Origin: Paucidesulfovibrio sp036541255 | Lineage (GTDB): Bacteria; Desulfobacterota; Desulfovibrionia; Desulfovibrionales; Desulfovibrionaceae | Direction of reading: 5' to 3' | Assembly: GCA_036541255.1 (NCBI GenBank) | Contig: JAZHDD010000049.1 | Span: 1 to 54,308, forward strand | Length of the DNA stretch: 54,308 nucleotides | Part shown: piece by piece, positions 43,992-52,272 of the stretch | Numbering within the stretch: position 1 is the first letter of the stretch | Layout of the letters: each line of letters opens with the position of its first letter | The notes under the pieces: generated by a model | What the model was told of the DNA's origin: nothing | Databases searched by the model: none | What the model saw: only the letters and a program-made list of their open reading frames with translations | Translations under genes and position numbers: made by a program

Positions 43992-44179
43992 AGGCAAAAT
44001 CAACTTTACTCTGTTTTACTCAAAATTTCTCTTTTTTTTGCAGCACAACATAAAAGTTATGAAGTATATTTCAGTAGCGAAGGTCTACTTCCAAACCCAA
44101 TATAACACTACAACATGCTATAATAAAAGAATTTAATTTATAATTAAAAATGCCCGACCCTACAAAGCGGGAAAAGATA

Positions 44180-44221
44180 GGCCCCGGTGCTTCTGTCGAC
44201 AAAGCCAGAAGCCACGGGGCC
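44180..44221 (-). terminator. Terminator of the thyX transcript
   Basis: Arms GGCCCCG...CTTCTG and CAGAAG...CGGGGCC form a long interrupted hairpin; on the minus strand it is followed by TATCTTTT. It sits 120 bases after the thyX stop. Confidence 0.7.
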
Positions 44222-44340
44222 TGCATACGTTCACGTCAAGTTAGGAACAGTTCTTTTGCTTGATTTATTTAACATTTTCCATTTTGTAATATTTCATTCG
44301 GAATGACGTGGAGTTGTCACATAGGGGAAATTCCCGGATA

Positions 44341-45090
44341 TCAGGGATCTCGCCTGCTCGAAAGTTCCGTCAAGGTTGGATGCTTGCCGCATGCAAAACG
44401 GTCCGATTCCGGACAATAGCCCAGCTCTTCGCATTTTGCTCCGCCCGTGGCAAAAATAGCCGGCAGTTTATCTTTGCAAATCAAAAGCATGGCATCCGCC
44501 ATGGCCCGAATCTCCCATTGGGCGCGATTGCAGCAACGTAAATGAAAGAAATGCCGCAACGCACGGCAATTCATGGTCAGGACAATCTTTGTTTCTGCAG
44601 CCTGGGGCAACACGAAACGAGCATCCTCGTTGGCCTTGCTCTTGCGCCCGGCGGCCACAAGAATTTGTTTCAAATCGCGATAGGCGCTGCCTACTTCCTC
44701 CATAAAGGCCTCAAAGCGTTGCCGTGCCTCGGGTATCCGGGCTATGGCCGGTGGCAGGATATAGTCCATATCGGACTCGTCCACGTACCGCTGGCTTTGT
44801 TGCGAGTACGAAGCAAGACGATGGCGCACCAACTGGTGCGAACAGGCCCGGGAAATGCCCTCCACCGCAAAACTGAAGCTGACATGCTCGATAGGGCTGT
44901 CATGTCCTGACTCGAGAACGCCCCGCACGAATTCCGCCTGCTGTTCGCGACCGATCTCGCCGTTCAGCAATCTTTGCCACATGTCCGCAGCAAATCCGGC
45001 ATGATAACACTGCCGAAAAGCCGCATACACAAGTTCCAGGGCATTGGGGGTCATGCTCAGCAATTCGACCCGCAGGTCCTTCTTGGGCAT
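44341..45090 (-). CDS. thyX: Flavin-dependent thymidylate synthase
   Basis: A 249-residue FAD-dependent enzyme that makes dTMP from dUMP using methylenetetrahydrofolate and NADPH. The ThyX motif RHRLASYSQQSQRY (Arg89 onward) is exact, and the later CRALRHFFHLRCCNRAQWEIR segment is typical. Length is normal. It lies 20 bases after the GH65 fusion gene on the same strand and probably belongs to that transcript. The methylenetetrahydrofolate it uses is the product of the glycine cleavage system also encoded here. Confidence 0.96.
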   Translation of the reverse strand: MPKKDLRVELLSMTPNALELVYAAFRQCYHAGFAADMWQRLLNGEIGREQQAEFVRGVLESGHDSPIEHVSFSFAVEGISRACSHQLVRHRLASYSQQSQRYVDESDMDYILPPAIARIPEARQRFEAFMEEVGSAYRDLKQILVAAGRKSKANEDARFVLPQAAETKIVLTMNCRALRHFFHLRCCNRAQWEIRAMADAMLLICKDKLPAIFATGGAKCEELGYCPESDRFACGKHPTLTELSSRRDP

Positions 45091-45110
45091 CGGTACTCCG
45101 TTTTCTGTTG

Positions 45111-48100
45111 CTAATCGTTCAGGGCCACGTTGCGCGTCTTGCCAGGCTTCAGTTCAACGCTTCGACCACGCAAAGAAACATGGACGGCATCCTTGCCGGA
45201 TGCGAGCAATTTCATGCGAACTTTGCCGGGCGTCAATGTGAAGCCGAACACATCGCCCCGGAACCTGACCTTCAAACTCAGGCCGTTCCAATGAGCAGGC
45301 AGATGCGGATTCACGGCCAATATCTCGCCGCTGGCGTCAATACCGGCAAAATAACGTGTGATAATGTCCAGTGTCCCCGCCATCACCCCTGTGTGGATAC
45401 CTTCCAACGTCGTACCGCCCTGGGAATCCTGGATATCACTGACCAACGCCTCTACGAACCATTGCCAGGCAGTGGCATCGTCCCCGAAATGGCTGGAGAT
45501 GAGCGCGTGCACCACCTTGGACAGCGTGGAACCATGGCTGGTCCGGCCCTGGTAGTAGTCGTAATTGCGCCGCAGCAGTTCCGCAGCGTCGCCCACTTTG
45601 TGCCCCAAGCGTTCCAGGATGTCCACGATGGTCTGTGGCGCCAGCGCGTAGAACATCATCAAGGTGTCGGCCTGCTTGGCGACCTTGTAATGATCCGGGC
45701 TATCCCCTTCGGCCTTGAGGATACGGTCCATGCGATGAATATCACCGTATTTTGCACGGTAGGCATCCCAGTCCAATTCATCTAAACCAAAGTACCCCTC
45801 AAACTGTTCAATCACGCCATCGGCATCGAGATTCACATTAAGTCCGCCAGCGATTTCACGCCAACGTTCCGGCTCTTCGTCACGTAGGCCGGAGCGTAAC
45901 GCCACACGTTTGCGATCCGCAGGAGAAAGCTTGGACAGCAGATCCAATGCGCGCTCCAGGACCCAGGAAACCATCACATTGGTGTAGGCGTTGTCGCGCA
46001 GGCCGTCCTTGTCCGTTCCCGGCGTCTTTTCATGGAACTCATCCGGGCCCATGACACCGTCGATATGCCAGCGCCCTGAAGCAGGGCTCTTTTCGGCTAT
46101 GGAACCCCAGAAACGGGCAATGGAAAGCATCAGTTCCGCCCCGCACTCGCGCATGAATTTCCAGTCGCCCGTGCAGTGCACGTACCGCCAGACATTGAAG
46201 AACACGGCAATGGAGACATGGCGTTGACGACGCGAAAGGTCCGGCCCCCAATCGCCGCTCTTGGGGTTGAAATGCACCTCCTGGGTTTCCTCTTCACCGC
46301 CGTCGGCGGTCTGCCAGGGATACATGGCCCCCTCGTAGCCGTTCTCGGCCGCATAAGCCCGTGCACCAGGCAGACGTTCATAGCGGTATTTAAGCAAAGC
46401 CCGCGAGATCTCAGGATAGCGCAGATCATAAAATGGAAGAATATACAGCTCGTCCCAAAAGATGTGCCCCCGGTAGGCTTCGCCGGACAGTCCACGAGCA
46501 GGCATGCCCGCATCCAGGGTCTTGTTGTGGGGCGAAGCCGTGGCCAGCAAATGATAAGCGTGCAGTCTGGCCGTGCGCTGCACAAGCCGGTCCCCGCCCA
46601 CGACGATGTCCCCCCGATCCCAGAGTCGCTTCCAGGCACGGGCGTGCGTCGCATGGAGCCGCCGGAAACTGCGGGCCTTTTCCAGCTTCGCTGACGCTGC
46701 CTTGCGCGGCGCATCCACCTTGTCCAGCGAGGTGAAGATGCTCACCAGCTTGTCCAGGGCATATGTCCGGCCTTCCCTGGCCGCAAAAACGATTTCCTCG
46801 GCGGCAAGAGCCGCGTCCTGATGCAGATTGCGCTCGCCCTTCAGGCGCCGGCCCTCTTCATACAAAACATGCTTGGCATTCATGACGATCTGATAGCGGG
46901 AAGCCGTGGTCTGCACATGCAGATACACGCCGCCCCCTGACTTGCCGCTCTTCACGAACTCCAGATGCTGCTGGTTGAGCTGACGATACCGCGCAACCCC
47001 GTCATTGATCAGATTCCCGTCAATGCCGGAACGAAGCGTGACCTTGCCGGACCAGTTCACCGGGGTCAGTTCGAAACGCAAGGCCGCCATGTGCGGGTCC
47101 GCCATACTGGCCAGACGCTGGGAGTGAAGGCGCGTGATACGCCCGAGGCTGTCGCGTACCACCAGAGAGCGCTCCATGACCGCATCCCGTAGACGCAGAC
47201 CGTGCTCGTAGGAAAGCACTTCCATATCCAGCGGACTGACAAACCCGCCGTTATCCACACGATATTCCAGGCGCAGCCAGTTCGGGCAGTTGACCAGATC
47301 ATTATTATATATGTCGCGGCCATGCAGCGGTGTGGGGATCTTGTTGAACACACCCGCCAGGTAGGTCCCAGGATAATGCCCCTCCGAAGCGGCTTCGGTT
47401 TCCATTGCCCCGCGCACGCCCATATAACCGTTGCCCACGGTGGTCAGGGTTTCCCGCAGCTTCTCATTGGCAGGGTCCAGGCCGACATAGCGGAAATTCC
47501 AGCCGTCTGCTTCAATCCCCTGGTTGAACCAGGCCCGCATCCCCTGCACGTCGATTTCGCCCAGGTCCGTGACCACCATGTCCGCGCCATTGGCCAGCAG
47601 TGTCGGACCGGCGATCACGCGCGCCACACCCAGTGTCAGGCCAAAATTGCCAGCACGACCGGCCTGGACGCCGGAAATGGCATCCTCCACCACCACGCAT
47701 TCGCCGGGCAACAGGCCAAGATTGGCGGCGGCGGTTACAAAGATATCTGAATCGGGCTTGCCTTTGAGCCCCAACTCCAAAGACACATCGCCGTCCACAC
47801 GCGTCTCGAAAAGGTCAGTCAATTCAGCCAGCTCAAGAATCAATTTACAGTTACGGCTGGACGAAGCCACGCCCACGCGAATGCCCTGCCTGCGCAACTC
47901 CTGAACCAAGGCCACAGAGGAGGCAAAGACATCCGGGCCTTCGCGCCGCAACACTTGCTGAAAATCGATATTTTTGCGGTTGCCCAGCCCGCAGACAGTC
48001 TCCATATCCGGGGCGTCGTCATGGTCGCCGAACGGCAAATCAATCCCGCGCGACTCAAGGAAGCTCTGCACGCCCTGCATGCGCGGCTTGCCGTCCACAT

Positions 48101-48272
48101 AATTAAGATAGTCTTCAGACGAAAAAGGCTCGAAAGGCTTGTTGTCACGGTCCGCGACCTTTTTCAAATACCAGTTGAACATGCTTTCCCAGGCCAGGGA
48201 ATGTACACGGGCCGTACCGGTAATCACGCCGTCCAAATCAAAGATGACGCCTTTGAGCTGCGGGGCATTCAT
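45111..48272 (-). CDS. Fused HAD beta-phosphoglucomutase and GH65 glycoside phosphorylase
   Basis: A 1053-residue two-domain enzyme. Residues 1-250 are a HAD hydrolase of the beta-phosphoglucomutase type, with FDLDGVITGT (Asp12, Asp14), VASSSRN and VVEDAISGVQAG. Residues 260-1050 are a GH65 phosphorylase of the kojibiose/trehalose type: TVGNGYMGVRGAMET, GEAYRGHIFWDELY and the catalytic acid Glu745 in MGPDEFHEKTPG. The phosphorylase would release beta-glucose-1-phosphate, which the mutase would turn into glucose-6-phosphate. The disaccharide (trehalose, trehalose-6-phosphate, kojibiose or nigerose) cannot be fixed from sequence. The start at 48272 has GGGAGA upstream. Next upstream gene: a HAD phosphatase. 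Confidence 0.92.
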   Translation of the reverse strand: MNAPQLKGVIFDLDGVITGTARVHSLAWESMFNWYLKKVADRDNKPFEPFSSEDYLNYVDGKPRMQGVQSFLESRGIDLPFGDHDDAPDMETVCGLGNRKNIDFQQVLRREGPDVFASSVALVQELRRQGIRVGVASSSRNCKLILELAELTDLFETRVDGDVSLELGLKGKPDSDIFVTAAANLGLLPGECVVVEDAISGVQAGRAGNFGLTLGVARVIAGPTLLANGADMVVTDLGEIDVQGMRAWFNQGIEADGWNFRYVGLDPANEKLRETLTTVGNGYMGVRGAMETEAASEGHYPGTYLAGVFNKIPTPLHGRDIYNNDLVNCPNWLRLEYRVDNGGFVSPLDMEVLSYEHGLRLRDAVMERSLVVRDSLGRITRLHSQRLASMADPHMAALRFELTPVNWSGKVTLRSGIDGNLINDGVARYRQLNQQHLEFVKSGKSGGGVYLHVQTTASRYQIVMNAKHVLYEEGRRLKGERNLHQDAALAAEEIVFAAREGRTYALDKLVSIFTSLDKVDAPRKAASAKLEKARSFRRLHATHARAWKRLWDRGDIVVGGDRLVQRTARLHAYHLLATASPHNKTLDAGMPARGLSGEAYRGHIFWDELYILPFYDLRYPEISRALLKYRYERLPGARAYAAENGYEGAMYPWQTADGGEEETQEVHFNPKSGDWGPDLSRRQRHVSIAVFFNVWRYVHCTGDWKFMRECGAELMLSIARFWGSIAEKSPASGRWHIDGVMGPDEFHEKTPGTDKDGLRDNAYTNVMVSWVLERALDLLSKLSPADRKRVALRSGLRDEEPERWREIAGGLNVNLDADGVIEQFEGYFGLDELDWDAYRAKYGDIHRMDRILKAEGDSPDHYKVAKQADTLMMFYALAPQTIVDILERLGHKVGDAAELLRRNYDYYQGRTSHGSTLSKVVHALISSHFGDDATAWQWFVEALVSDIQDSQGGTTLEGIHTGVMAGTLDIITRYFAGIDASGEILAVNPHLPAHWNGLSLKVRFRGDVFGFTLTPGKVRMKLLASGKDAVHVSLRGRSVELKPGKTRNVALND

Positions 48273-48307
48273 ATTGTTCTCCCTTGCGTTCGCAATGCGT
48301 TTTGAAC

Positions 48308-49513
48308 TCAGGCCAGATTTCCAAGTGCGGCCACAAGCACGTCGGGGCTGGAGACGATCAGGGACTGTGAAGCGAGGCTGCGCACTGCCGAAGCCAACGA
48401 TTGATCCCTGGTCACGAAAACGGCCCAGGTGTCCGGACAATGGGTCAACACGGCCTCGGCCAAAGGCAAATCCGAACGGGTGTCGCCGCTGACCAGATTC
48501 GGTCCCTGGCTCAGCTTCAGGTCAAACGTTTCATTGAGGAAGTTGACGCCCTCGGCCTTGCTGAAATCCTTGAGCCCGTCACCGCCTTCCACCGTGAGGA
48601 TCACTTCCACGTCCAGTCCCGTGTCCTCGATGCGGAAATTCCCGCCCTGGGGGTCCACATGGGACGTGACCGCTTCGATTTTGTCCAGAAACGCCAGGGA
48701 TTCCGGTTCGGGAATGGTTTTGGTGATGTCCTGGCGGGCAATGGTGGTCTGGCCAAACTTTTTTTGAAATCCCGAACCGATCAAGGTGAATATCTCATAA
48801 GCGGAATCTTCCAAGATCGCAGTCATGTGATCATTGAAGGAATCCAGCAAGGCCTGTTTTGCGGCCTCGATGGGATAGGTCCGGTGCGCCCCCTTGCGAT
48901 CCAGGCATTCCCGCCCCTTGGACGCGGCATAGATAAAGGAGCCCTCGGGATTGACGCTGATGTTGACGATCCCGGGATCACGTAACGGGGCAGAGGTAAT
49001 GAACACGGAGGATCCGACTCTGGCCCGCGCGAAGCGAGAAAGAAAAACCGCGTTGTACGCTGATTGGATGGAAGAGTTATAGCGCCCGCAGTAATTATTG
49101 GTGGTTCCGTCGCGATCCGTGATCCAGCAATTGAAATTCATGCCGCGCAACGTATCCGAAGCAGCACGCACCTCATCCGCGAATCCCTCATGCAAATCTT
49201 CCAGGTGGCGCAGCAGGGCCGCCTCTCCCGATCCGAGAAAAAGAATATCTTTTTCCAGCTCGGAAAGCTCATAGCTGAGATCCACTCCCATCCGACGTCC
49301 CGCCGTCACTTCCAGAACCGATTTCCCCTCATGCTGCGGAATCGCCCTCAGATTTTCCAGAGCGTGCGCCAAAGAGGTTACCACGCCGGGGGCTGCCGCA
49401 CGACCTGCAAAGATATCGCACACGGCCCGAAAGCGGACATCCCGGGTCTGGGCCATGAGCTCATAGAATTCCTTCAGGTCCGCGATCGCATGTCGTTCAA
49501 TGGCATGGGCCAT
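48308..49513 (-). CDS. HAD-superfamily phosphatase-like protein with helical N-terminal domain
   Basis: A 401-residue protein. The first 125 residues are helical with no known motif. The HAD nucleophile motif is DRDGT (Asp133, Asp135) in WITDRDGTTNNYCGRY. A late GDTRSDLPLAE segment supplies the second acidic motif, so phosphatase activity is plausible. It resembles the trehalose-6-phosphate phosphatase branch of HAD proteins in size and motif spacing, though I cannot confirm it. GGAGG precedes the start. It lies 35 bases before the phosphorylase fusion gene, supporting a role in the same sugar-phosphate pathway. Confidence 0.78.
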   Translation of the reverse strand: MAHAIERHAIADLKEFYELMAQTRDVRFRAVCDIFAGRAAAPGVVTSLAHALENLRAIPQHEGKSVLEVTAGRRMGVDLSYELSELEKDILFLGSGEAALLRHLEDLHEGFADEVRAASDTLRGMNFNCWITDRDGTTNNYCGRYNSSIQSAYNAVFLSRFARARVGSSVFITSAPLRDPGIVNISVNPEGSFIYAASKGRECLDRKGAHRTYPIEAAKQALLDSFNDHMTAILEDSAYEIFTLIGSGFQKKFGQTTIARQDITKTIPEPESLAFLDKIEAVTSHVDPQGGNFRIEDTGLDVEVILTVEGGDGLKDFSKAEGVNFLNETFDLKLSQGPNLVSGDTRSDLPLAEAVLTHCPDTWAVFVTRDQSLASAVRSLASQSLIVSSPDVLVAALGNLA

Positions 49514-49580
49514 GTGTTTCCTCCGCTTGGATTCCCTGTCACTATTTGAAAAGACGTTGATGAAGAAAAGGCGAACGGCC

Positions 49581-50105
49581 CTATTTGACCATGTACAACT
49601 TGTCCGCGGCGTCAGCGGCAGTGGCCTCGACACTGATCCCGCCGGGCAACAGAAAATGAAGGACGCGCATGAAGCGGGTTTCCCACTCGTCGATCTCGGC
49701 GAAGATGCGTCGCTTGCATTCCTCGTCCGCCACCAGCCCTCGCGCCTCGGCAACGGCCTGGACTCCGGGCATGAGATAAAACACCACGCCTTTGTTCCTG
49801 AGCAGGGCCGCGGCTTCCTCGTCGGCCACAAGTCCCTGGTCCACCGAGGCCACCACGCGCTCGCCCGAAAGGGCCTGATCCAGACCAGTACGATCAGATA
49901 TTTCAATAAAACCGAGCTTGAGCCGCGCAGCCAGGGTACGCCCCACAGCGCGACGCCCCGAACCAAGCAGCCCAATCAAAAAAACGCTCTTCCCGGCCGA
50001 ACGCACCGCAGGCTCCGCAGGCTTCTTACCGAACACCTTGCGTTTGTCCGCCTCATCGACCTCTATCTTCGTCACCTTTCCCGAATCTATGTTCGTGGGT
50101 TTCAT
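49581..50105 (-). CDS. Shikimate-kinase-like protein with degenerate P-loop
   Basis: A 174-residue protein. The start at 50105 has GGAGGAAAGA directly upstream. After a charged N-terminal extension of about 35 residues, the sequence SVFLIGLLGSGRRAVGRTLAARL looks like the P-loop region of shikimate or related small kinases, but the invariant Lys is Arg (residue 51). The usual catalytic Asp-containing DLD segment after it reads EISDRTG. Loss of the P-loop lysine suggests weak or absent ATP hydrolysis, or another function. It is the first gene of the operon ending in thyX. Confidence 0.7.
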   Translation of the reverse strand: MKPTNIDSGKVTKIEVDEADKRKVFGKKPAEPAVRSAGKSVFLIGLLGSGRRAVGRTLAARLKLGFIEISDRTGLDQALSGERVVASVDQGLVADEEAAALLRNKGVVFYLMPGVQAVAEARGLVADEECKRRIFAEIDEWETRFMRVLHFLLPGGISVEATAADAADKLYMVK

Positions 50106-50220
50106 TCTTTCCTCCAAAGGATCTTTGACGACAGCATACCCAAGGGCGCGCACAATGAAAAGCTTGCAATTCCCGCCACCCCAGACTTCTCATGCGCGCC
50201 GTTCCAGCGTAGTCTGCGCC

Positions 50221-51189
50221 ATGCCCAAAGAACACGTCCATTTTCTGACCGCCCAATTGTCTGCGGACCGATTACAAACCAGTCGGTTCGCGCCGGATAT
50301 TGCGGCCCACTCTTCAGCCCTGTTTCTCGGCTCGATTTTCCACGACGTCCTCTTTTATCTCCGGGGCAATCAGCCTCAGGCATTGCGCGAACTGCCCCAC
50401 GCGCTGCATGGCAAGCAGGGGCAAGATACCTACCATTTACTTCTGCTCCAGACCTCGCATGCCGCCGTTATCGGCGGACAAGCCAGGGCGTTTCTGGTGG
50501 GTATGGTCAGCCATATCCAGGCAGACGCGGCTCTGCATCCGCTTGTCTACCATCTCAGCGGCGCGTATTACCGCAGCTCGGAAGCCGTGGAGCGGCACCG
50601 GCTGCTGGAAACGTTGCTGGACCAGATCATAGCCGGAAGCAGGACAGAATTACGCCAACACAGCATCGGCCATCTGCTTCGGTCCGCAGGCGGAATCGAC
50701 GCCGCATGCGAACTCGCCCCTCTCGACAGCTTGGCGGAACTGACCGGTTGCAGAAAAAAACACATTCGCTCTGCCCTGAAGCATTCCTGGCGAACATTTT
50801 CCACGCTACGCTGTCTTGCCCTGACCCCGGTACTTGGCCCGGCACTGGCGGGACTGCGCCCTCTGCTCCCAAAGAAAGCGCACAATGTACGCGGCATCCT
50901 GGCCTTGTTTCATCCCCGTCGCCCCAGAACGGATGCGGCATTTCTGCTCGGCCCCGTGCATTACCGGCACCCGGTGACAGGCCTGGAACATGTCCGAAGC
51001 ATCCGGGAACTCATGGACGAAGCTGCCGAGCGAACCGCGGAACTCTGCCGCGAACTGGAGCCGCTCGCCTTCGGCGAGATCAACAACGCAGTGCTGGCTT
51101 TTGGCCCTTCCCTGGACACCGGCCTGCCTCACTCAGCAGTCAACAATGCCCACCACTTTGCCAATCCGCCCTATCCGCCCCTGACATAA
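50221..51189 (+). CDS. Zinc-dependent phospholipase C-like protein
   Basis: A 322-residue protein of the Zn_dep_PLPC (phospholipase C/S1-P1-like) group. The start PKEHVHFLTAQL, the HD pair in SIFHDVLFYL and the HIQADAALHPLVYH segment (His-x3-Asp-x3-His spacing) are the expected zinc ligands. No signal peptide is seen, so a cytoplasmic location is likely, as for many bacterial homologues. The ATG has no good ribosome-binding site; an upstream ATG at 50155 would add 22 residues. Divergent from the operon upstream. Function in these bacteria is unknown. Confidence 0.75.
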   Translation: MPKEHVHFLTAQLSADRLQTSRFAPDIAAHSSALFLGSIFHDVLFYLRGNQPQALRELPHALHGKQGQDTYHLLLLQTSHAAVIGGQARAFLVGMVSHIQADAALHPLVYHLSGAYYRSSEAVERHRLLETLLDQIIAGSRTELRQHSIGHLLRSAGGIDAACELAPLDSLAELTGCRKKHIRSALKHSWRTFSTLRCLALTPVLGPALAGLRPLLPKKAHNVRGILALFHPRRPRTDAAFLLGPVHYRHPVTGLEHVRSIRELMDEAAERTAELCRELEPLAFGEINNAVLAFGPSLDTGLPHSAVNNAHHFANPPYPPLT

Positions 51190-51211
51190 GCCGACACCAA
51201 CGGTTCGACAG

Positions 51212-51226
51212 GCTGACATTGTCAGC
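51212..51226. promoter_or_regulatory. Palindrome of unknown function
   Basis: GCTGACA-T-TGTCAGC is a perfect seven-base inverted repeat about 130 bases before the AsmA-like gene. It looks like a dimeric regulator site; the regulator is unknown. Confidence 0.3.
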
Positions 51227-51355
51227 ATGCATCATCGCGCGGATCATTCGCGCGCAATCCGCTTCAAACAGAAACACTGGGGGACAGCCGTCGTGACTTG
51301 CAAGAGACATCCGGCTCATCTATAGAATATGAAAACTTCCAGAGGAGACTCCCAC

Positions 51356-52192
51356 ATGAAAAAACTCATGCTGCTTGGCGGCGGAATACTGCTGCTCCTG
51401 GTCGCGGGCATAGCGACGTATATCCTGCTGAACGTGGATAAGCTCGTGGAGTTGGCCGTCAACGAATACGGGCCCAAGATCACCAAAACCGACGTGGTCC
51501 TCAAGGACGCCGACATCGGCCTGTTTTCCGGATCGGGCGCGCTCTACGGACTGCGCATCGGCAACCCCGTAAACCGGGGCTTCAAACCACGCGATCTGCT
51601 GTCCGTGGACCGCGTCAGTGTTGAGCTGGACAGGGACTCCCTGCTCACGGACACTATCCTGGTCAAGGAAGTGGTCATCCAGTCCCCCAGAATCGCCTAT
51701 GAACTCAAGGGCGGCTCAGGCAACAACTTCGACGCCCTGCTCAAAAACATCGAAGAATCAGTGGGCAGTGCGGCCAAGGAATCCAAGAAGAAGGATAAAC
51801 CGTCCGCTGCCGCGGAAGAGCAAGCAAAAAATGAAAAGAAAGTCATCATCGAGAACGTCTATATCCGCAACGGTGAAGTCACAGCCGATCTGACGGGGCT
51901 GCCCGGCGAAGGCTTGACCATTGGCCTGCCTGAAATCCATATTGCGGACATCGGAAAGGAAAAAAAAGGGGCCAGCCCGGCCGAAGCGGCCCGAAAGATC
52001 GTGGAAGGCCTCTATGACGGCATGGAAAAGGCTTTTGCCGAATCCGGCGACTTCGTGATGAAGGGAGGCCAATGGGTCATGGACCAGGCCGGCGGCGTGG
52101 TCGGCGGAGCGACCGATGCAGTGGGCGGTGCCGCGGGCGGTGCCGGCGACGCCGTGGACGGAGCCGTCAAGGGGCTCAAGAGTTTATTCTAG
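51356..52192 (+). CDS. AsmA-like membrane-anchored protein
   Basis: A 278-residue protein with one N-terminal membrane anchor (KKLMLLGGGILLLLVAGIATYILL), followed by an AsmA/DUF748-type periplasmic region. The phrase KTDVVLKDADIGLFSGSGALYGLRIGNP and the later VTADLTGLPGEGLTIGLPEIHI are characteristic. A lysine-rich linker near residue 150 separates the two halves, and the C-terminus ends in a Gly/Ala-rich stretch. GAGGAG precedes the start. AsmA-like proteins act in outer-membrane lipid transport or assembly, so that role is likely but unproven. Confidence 0.8.
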   Translation: MKKLMLLGGGILLLLVAGIATYILLNVDKLVELAVNEYGPKITKTDVVLKDADIGLFSGSGALYGLRIGNPVNRGFKPRDLLSVDRVSVELDRDSLLTDTILVKEVVIQSPRIAYELKGGSGNNFDALLKNIEESVGSAAKESKKKDKPSAAAEEQAKNEKKVIIENVYIRNGEVTADLTGLPGEGLTIGLPEIHIADIGKEKKGASPAEAARKIVEGLYDGMEKAFAESGDFVMKGGQWVMDQAGGVVGGATDAVGGAAGGAGDAVDGAVKGLKSLF

Positions 52193-52211
52193 CTTTTCCT
52201 ATCTATATTAT

Positions 52212-52249
52212 AAAGCGCGCCGCGTTCGATTCCGGACACTGCGCGCTTT
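52212..52249. terminator. Bidirectional terminator
   Basis: AAAGCGCGC and GCGCGCTTT arms, with A and T runs on the outer sides, lie between the convergent AsmA-like and HDOD genes. Confidence 0.85.
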
Positions 52250-52272
52250 TATTGTGACTTCAAAACAACGGC

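Larger units (their letters stand above)
43767..44340. promoter_or_regulatory. AT-rich region upstream of the dnaA paralogue
   Basis: A 574-base gap between thyX and the dnaA-like gene with no credible gene. It contains the thyX terminator hairpin (44180-44221), a long A/T tract (about 44101-44150), a DnaA-box match at 43983-43991 and a near-palindromic TATA-rich stretch near 43864-43880. It must hold the dnaA promoter. An origin-like or autoregulatory function is possible but unproven. Confidence 0.5.

Noticed and set aside
43767..44340. Chromosomal origin of replication (oriC)
   Set aside because: Only one good DnaA box was found and dnaN, recF and gyrB are absent; kept as a finding, not annotated as an origin.
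52221..52230. tRNA T-loop-like GTTCGATTCC
   Set aside because: The flanking bases form a terminator hairpin, and no acceptor stem, anticodon arm or D-arm is present.
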